Source of the DNA: Bacillota bacterium | GTDB lineage: Bacteria > Bacillota > Bacilli > Alicyclobacillales > SLC66 | DNA length: 8,167 bases | Assembly: GCA_021821185.1 (NCBI GenBank) | Contig: JAKACU010000082.1 | Location: forward strand, 1 to 8,167 | Reading direction: 5' to 3' | Shown: in pieces, positions 5,107 to 8,167 of the stretch | Position numbering within the stretch: position 1 is the stretch's first letter | How the letters are laid out: every line of letters starts with the position of its first letter | Made by a program: the position numbers and the translations under genes | The notes under the pieces: generated by a model | Databases searched by the model: none | The model's input: only the letters and a program-made list of their open reading frames with translations | Told to the model about the DNA's origin: nothing

Positions 5107-7425
5107 TTGCCTTTCGTGCTCCTACTATTAAGCGTGGTGATGTTCCCCTTTATGGTGGTTTGGATCGTGTTTATGATCTTTGTACACACAATCACGGAAC
5201 TGATTGGTCGGTTGATTGGTCGGCACTCTTATCCCAGCTTCACAGATTGTTCCGACACAAGTCGAGTCACGGTCGTGATCCCAACGTGGAATGGCAAAGA
5301 GCTCTTGGACATGTGCCTGCCGCCTCTACGGGCGGCGTTGCGTTCCGGCGACGAAATCATTGTCGTGGATAATGCGAGTACGGACGGTACTCACGAGCAT
5401 ATTCTTGAATCCTATCCTGGAGTGCGTGTACTCCGCAAGGAGGAGAACGGCGGATTCCGCGGAGGATGCAATGCTGGTCTGAAGGTTGCCACATCTGAGA
5501 TTATCATATTTCTCAACAACGATATGGTTGTCGAAAAGAATTTTCTCCAACCCTTATTGGAACCATTTGCCCTTTCTCCGCAACTGTTTGCGGTGACGGC
5601 ACAGATTTTCTTTTGGGACAAGGAGAAGCGTCGCGAGGAGACGGGGCTGACAAGGGGCGAATTTCTTCATGGTTTCTTGCGCCCAGGCCACGTCATTCCA
5701 GGAAATAGAGAGGTGTATCCTATATTGTATGCTGGTGGAGGTTCTTCTGCGTATGATCGTCGCAAGCTGGTAGCTTTAGGTGGATTTGATGAATTGTACG
5801 ATCCGTTCTATGTCGAAGATCTTGACCTCTCGTATAAAGCGTGGATGAGGGATTGGCCCAGCGTCATGGCACCGGCCAGTGTTGTTTATCACAAGCACCG
5901 TGGAACCATCGGGGCCCACTTTCGGCGCCAGTTTATCGAAACGACTGTGCAGAGAAATAACATGTTGTTTTCGTGGCGAAATCTCGGCTACCGAAAGTTT
6001 TTGTGGCATTGCGCTATGCTGATTCCCTATGTATGCCAATCGGCTGTGCGTTCGCGGTCAGGTCTTTTATTTCTTTCCTTTTGGAAGGCAGTGCTGCGCT
6101 ATCCGCGAGTCTTGCGTGGAAGGATTGAAATTGTCCGACAACGCAGGTTGACAGACGATGAAATTGTCTTTACCAGCAGAAATCTGACAACTTTTTGCGA
6201 ACACTATCCGTCTTTTTCTAAATACTTGCCTGAAGGCTTAACACGTGTCCTTATGGTTTGTCCATATTCGCCGTCTCCGCCGTCACATGGTGGAGCAGTG
6301 AGAATGTACCATTTACTCAATCAGCTATCCCATCGCTGTGAAGCGCATGTTCTGTCATTCACGGAGACAAGTGAGGAGGAAAGAGCTCTCGAAGAGATGT
6401 CGGCTACGCTTGCCGGAGTGCACTATATGCGACGAGAAGGTCGTGGGTATCGCTCTCTGTTCAGCTTGAAGCCGGACTCGATCACAGAGTTTTTTTATCC
6501 AGAATTCACAAGGAAAATACAAGAGATTGTCGATAAAGAAGCCATACAAATTGTACAGTATGAATATACGCAGATGGCGCAATATGTTCCCCTGATACAG
6601 GGAGCTCGACCAGTTGTGACTGAGCATGATGTTTCGGCTCTTGGAGTGGCTCGTCGGACCCAACGGGTGGGCGGATTGCTCCGTCTTAAGACCGAAATCT
6701 CCCTGATCGCCATGTTTCGATTCGAGAAGAGGATGCTACAGCGTGCGACGCGAGTATATTCTGTCACGCCACAGGAAGGGATTGTGCTCAGGAATGTATT
6801 CCGACTTGGTAACGTGTGCGACACGGTTCCAAGTGGGGCCAATGTCTCCGGGATCAATAAAGTCCAAAAAAAAGTGTCTTCTGATGAACCAATACTGCTG
6901 TTCATAGGTAGCTTCAGACATACACCAAATGTCGAGGGCTATCTGTTTTTCCATCAGCAGATCCTGCCTTACATAGTGCAGGAAATTCCCAAGGTGAAAG
7001 TATGGGTTGTGGGGCCGGGGGCTCCTGAAGAGATAAGGGCCTGCGCCAATGAACACGTGCAGGTGAGAGGATTTGTCCAGGACATCGGTGAGGTATATAA
7101 GGCCGCCGATATTGTGATCTGCCCGATTTTGAGCGGTGCGGGTGTTCGTATTAAGTTGCTGGAATGCATGGCCTACGGCATACCGTTCGTATCTACTTCA
7201 GTGGGTGCTGAAGGGCTGTTGGCTGAAGCAGGCGTTCACTATTTGTTGGCGGACCAACCGATTGACTTTGCAAAGAAAGTCTGTAGACTCGTACGTGATC
7301 CTGGACTGTGGCAATCCATCGCCGACCAAGGCCATCAGTTGGTCACGGAACATTATGGTTGGGAAACATTGGCCGATAATTTGGTCGCTGATTATAGAAA
7401 GGTTCTGGAGGAGGCGAATGCATGA
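5107..7425 (+). CDS. Membrane-anchored bifunctional glycosyltransferase, GT2 (GT-A) plus GT4-like (GT-B)
   Basis: The 772-residue protein joins two glycosyltransferases. Residues 2-28 are a transmembrane segment. A GT2 domain follows (about 53-275) with VIPTWNG (57-63), DNAST (89-92 region), NGGFRGGCNAG (114-124), LNND (136-139) as metal site, GGFDE (225-229), VEDLDLS (236-242) and HKHRGT (262-267). A hydrophobic, basic linker (about 297-340) may lie on the membrane. The GT4-like domain (about 378-770) opens with RVLMVCPYSPSPPSHGGAVR (380-399) and has FIGSFRHTPN (599-608), VVGPG (634-638), RGFVQDI (654-660) and the donor-binding motif GAGVRIKLLECMAYG (677-691). In that motif the first Glu of the usual EX7E is missing, as in related subfamilies; E686 remains. 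Start is TTG at 5107, two bases after the previous stop, with AAAAGG at 5096-5101. It probably makes two successive linkages of the glycan. Sugar specificities are unknown. Confidence 0.88.
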   Translation: MPFVLLLLSVVMFPFMVVWIVFMIFVHTITELIGRLIGRHSYPSFTDCSDTSRVTVVIPTWNGKELLDMCLPPLRAALRSGDEIIVVDNASTDGTHEHILESYPGVRVLRKEENGGFRGGCNAGLKVATSEIIIFLNNDMVVEKNFLQPLLEPFALSPQLFAVTAQIFFWDKEKRREETGLTRGEFLHGFLRPGHVIPGNREVYPILYAGGGSSAYDRRKLVALGGFDELYDPFYVEDLDLSYKAWMRDWPSVMAPASVVYHKHRGTIGAHFRRQFIETTVQRNNMLFSWRNLGYRKFLWHCAMLIPYVCQSAVRSRSGLLFLSFWKAVLRYPRVLRGRIEIVRQRRLTDDEIVFTSRNLTTFCEHYPSFSKYLPEGLTRVLMVCPYSPSPPSHGGAVRMYHLLNQLSHRCEAHVLSFTETSEEERALEEMSATLAGVHYMRREGRGYRSLFSLKPDSITEFFYPEFTRKIQEIVDKEAIQIVQYEYTQMAQYVPLIQGARPVVTEHDVSALGVARRTQRVGGLLRLKTEISLIAMFRFEKRMLQRATRVYSVTPQEGIVLRNVFRLGNVCDTVPSGANVSGINKVQKKVSSDEPILLFIGSFRHTPNVEGYLFFHQQILPYIVQEIPKVKVWVVGPGAPEEIRACANEHVQVRGFVQDIGEVYKAADIVICPILSGAGVRIKLLECMAYGIPFVSTSVGAEGLLAEAGVHYLLADQPIDFAKKVCRLVRDPGLWQSIADQGHQLVTEHYGWETLADNLVADYRKVLEEANA
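5201..5224 (+). repeat. 12-bp tandem duplication
   Basis: TGATTGGTCGGT (5201-5212) is followed at once by TGATTGGTCGGC (5213-5224), two copies differing in the last base. They encode LIGR-LIGR just after the N-terminal membrane segment of the two-domain glycosyltransferase. The repeat keeps the reading frame and looks like a small slippage or duplication event. It only lengthens the linker between membrane anchor and GT2 domain. Confidence 0.85.
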
Positions 7426-8030
7426 TTGGGGGATATTTCCATCATGAGCCAAATGCTGATCAGGTTCGCACCATTCTTGTCGTAGGTTCAGGGCGTGGCC
7501 CCGAAATTCAGAAGCTGTTGAACGGTCTACGCAAACGTTTTCCAATGGCACAGGAATTTCGTCTGATCATTCCACTCGAATGGAGCGATTCTCTTGATGG
7601 AACCGAGCAGTTATTTGTGTATGGCAGGAAAACCGGATTGTGGCGAAATATTGTCCACAAGATCCGCGCGGCTCGATTTAGCAGGGTGAGGGAGTCTGAT
7701 CTGACCGTCGTCCTGTTGACGGGATGTCGACAGTACAATCTTATGAAAAAACTTATCTTTATTGCCCATACGAAAAAAGTTCTAGCTTACAATGAAAACA
7801 TGGACAGTTTTTTTATGGACCGCGAAAATAGAAATGTCCTAAAGGGGCATATACAGTGGCGCAGAAGAGAGCGTGAGAACACCGGATCAATAAGCATTCC
7901 CGTGCTATCGACGATTTTTCGTCTGATTTCCAAGGTTATTCAGGTCGTGGTACTAGTTGCGTATTACGTGATGTACAGTGGCCAGATACGCAGGTTGAAA
8001 TCCTATGTTCGTCAGGGAGGACGCTCATGA
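7422..8030 (+). CDS. Unrecognised 202-residue protein of the glycan cluster with C-terminal hydrophobic segment
   Basis: I do not recognise this protein with certainty. Near the N-terminus, [17 protein letters not shown] (17-33) looks like the first strand, glycine loop and helix of a Rossmann-like fold. A second such unit is possible at [19 protein letters not shown] (93-111), and [12 protein letters not shown] (120-131) is a distinctive conserved-looking patch followed by [10 protein letters not shown] (143-152). Residues about 164-186 are a probable membrane segment, with a basic tail. The overall look recalls half of a GT-B glycosyltransferase, but there is no donor-binding motif, so catalytic function is not claimed. 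The ATG overlaps the preceding stop (ATGA), with GGAGGAGG at 7407-7414 seven bases upstream. Its own stop overlaps the start of the kinase gene in the same way. This tight coupling on both sides argues that it is a real gene with a role in the same pathway, possibly as accessory or assembly subunit. Confidence 0.8.
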   Translation: MIGGYFHHEPNADQVRTILVVGSGRGPEIQKLLNGLRKRFPMAQEFRLIIPLEWSDSLDGTEQLFVYGRKTGLWRNIVHKIRAARFSRVRESDLTVVLLTGCRQYNLMKKLIFIAHTKKVLAYNENMDSFFMDRENRNVLKGHIQWRRRERENTGSISIPVLSTIFRLISKVIQVVVLVAYYVMYSGQIRRLKSYVRQGGRS

Positions 8031-8167
8031 TTATACGTTCTAAGGCACCTTTGCGGTTGGGATTGGCGGGCGGTGGAACGGACGTGTCGCCGTACAGCGA
8101 TCTGTACGGCGGCGGAGTTCTGAATGCGTCTATTGATCTCTTTGCCTACTGCACTTTGGAGTTGAAG
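8027..8167 (+). CDS. hddA: D-glycero-D-manno-heptose 7-phosphate kinase, N-terminal part (cut by window end)
   Basis: Only the first 47 residues are present. They begin [20 protein letters not shown] and continue with SPYSDLYGG (21-29), [15 protein letters not shown] (31-45). This is the typical opening of the GHMP-superfamily kinase HddA, which phosphorylates D-glycero-D-manno-heptose 7-phosphate at C1 (alpha) in the GDP-heptose pathway. The [12 protein letters not shown] stretch is its first conserved GHMP motif. The pathway runs GmhA, HddA, GmhB, HddC and supplies heptose to S-layer glycans, capsules and some O-antigens, unlike the ADP-heptose route for LPS core. The ATG overlaps the preceding stop by four bases (ATGA), with AGGGAGGA at 8014-8021 as a strong ribosome site. 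The ATP-binding loop and the rest of the protein lie outside. A related sugar kinase, such as a fucokinase-like GHMP enzyme, is the main alternative. Confidence 0.87.
   Translation, partial: MIIRSKAPLRLGLAGGGTDVSPYSDLYGGGVLNASIDLFAYCTLELK

Noticed and set aside
6495..6905. 136-residue minus-strand frame inside the two-domain glycosyltransferase
   Set aside because: The + strand here has clear GT-B coding sequence; the minus frame has no motif or ribosome site.
7418..7447. ATG at 7418 as a start just before the 202-residue gene
   Set aside because: It is in a different frame and stops after nine codons; the ATG at 7422 in the ATGA overlap gives the full gene.
1..8167. CRISPR arrays, insertion sequences, tRNA or rRNA genes
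   Set aside because: No regularly spaced short repeats, no transposase-like frame with terminal repeats, and no tRNA or rRNA landmark sequences were found.

Overview
The window is an 8.2 kb piece of a surface-polysaccharide biosynthesis and export cluster. Every convincing gene is on the + strand. The genes abut or overlap by a few bases, so they look like a single transcription unit. They have strong Shine-Dalgarno sites (GGAGG type) and moderate base composition, and two of them use GTG or TTG as start codon. An ABC glycan exporter beside a heptose-7-phosphate kinase of the GDP-heptose type recalls the S-layer glycan clusters of Bacillota such as Aneurinibacillus, and the translation signals suit such a host. 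The same gene types also occur in Gram-negative O-antigen clusters, so the taxonomic guess is weak.

Layout. Positions 1-778 hold no convincing gene. They contain a possible intrinsic terminator (about 341-364), a two-part hairpin (431-460) and a strong inverted repeat (624-646), and read best as the intergenic or leader region of the operon. Then come: a GT2 glycosyltransferase (779-1711); the Wzm-type ABC permease (1712-2488); the Wzt-type ABC ATPase with a C-terminal glycan-recognition extension (2493-3755); a SAM methyltransferase fused to a long coiled coil (3755-5104, GTG start); a membrane-anchored two-domain GT2-GT4 glycosyltransferase (5107-7425, TTG start); an unrecognised 202-residue protein with a C-terminal hydrophobic segment (7422-8030); and the first 47 codons of an HddA-type heptose-7-phosphate kinase, cut by the window end (8027-8167).

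How the parts may work together. The glycosyltransferases would build a glycan on a lipid carrier at the cytoplasmic face of the membrane. The methyltransferase would cap its non-reducing end. The Wzt C-terminal domain would recognise the capped chain, and Wzm/Wzt would export it. This is the logic known for E. coli O8/O9a, where WbdD caps the chain and its coiled coil sets chain length. Here the enzyme has no kinase domain between the methyltransferase and the coil. The coil also contains an in-register 28-residue tandem repeat (three clear copies and one weaker), so it could be a ruler built of countable units. HddA suggests that the glycan contains D-glycero-D-manno-heptose, with the other heptose genes probably just beyond the window.
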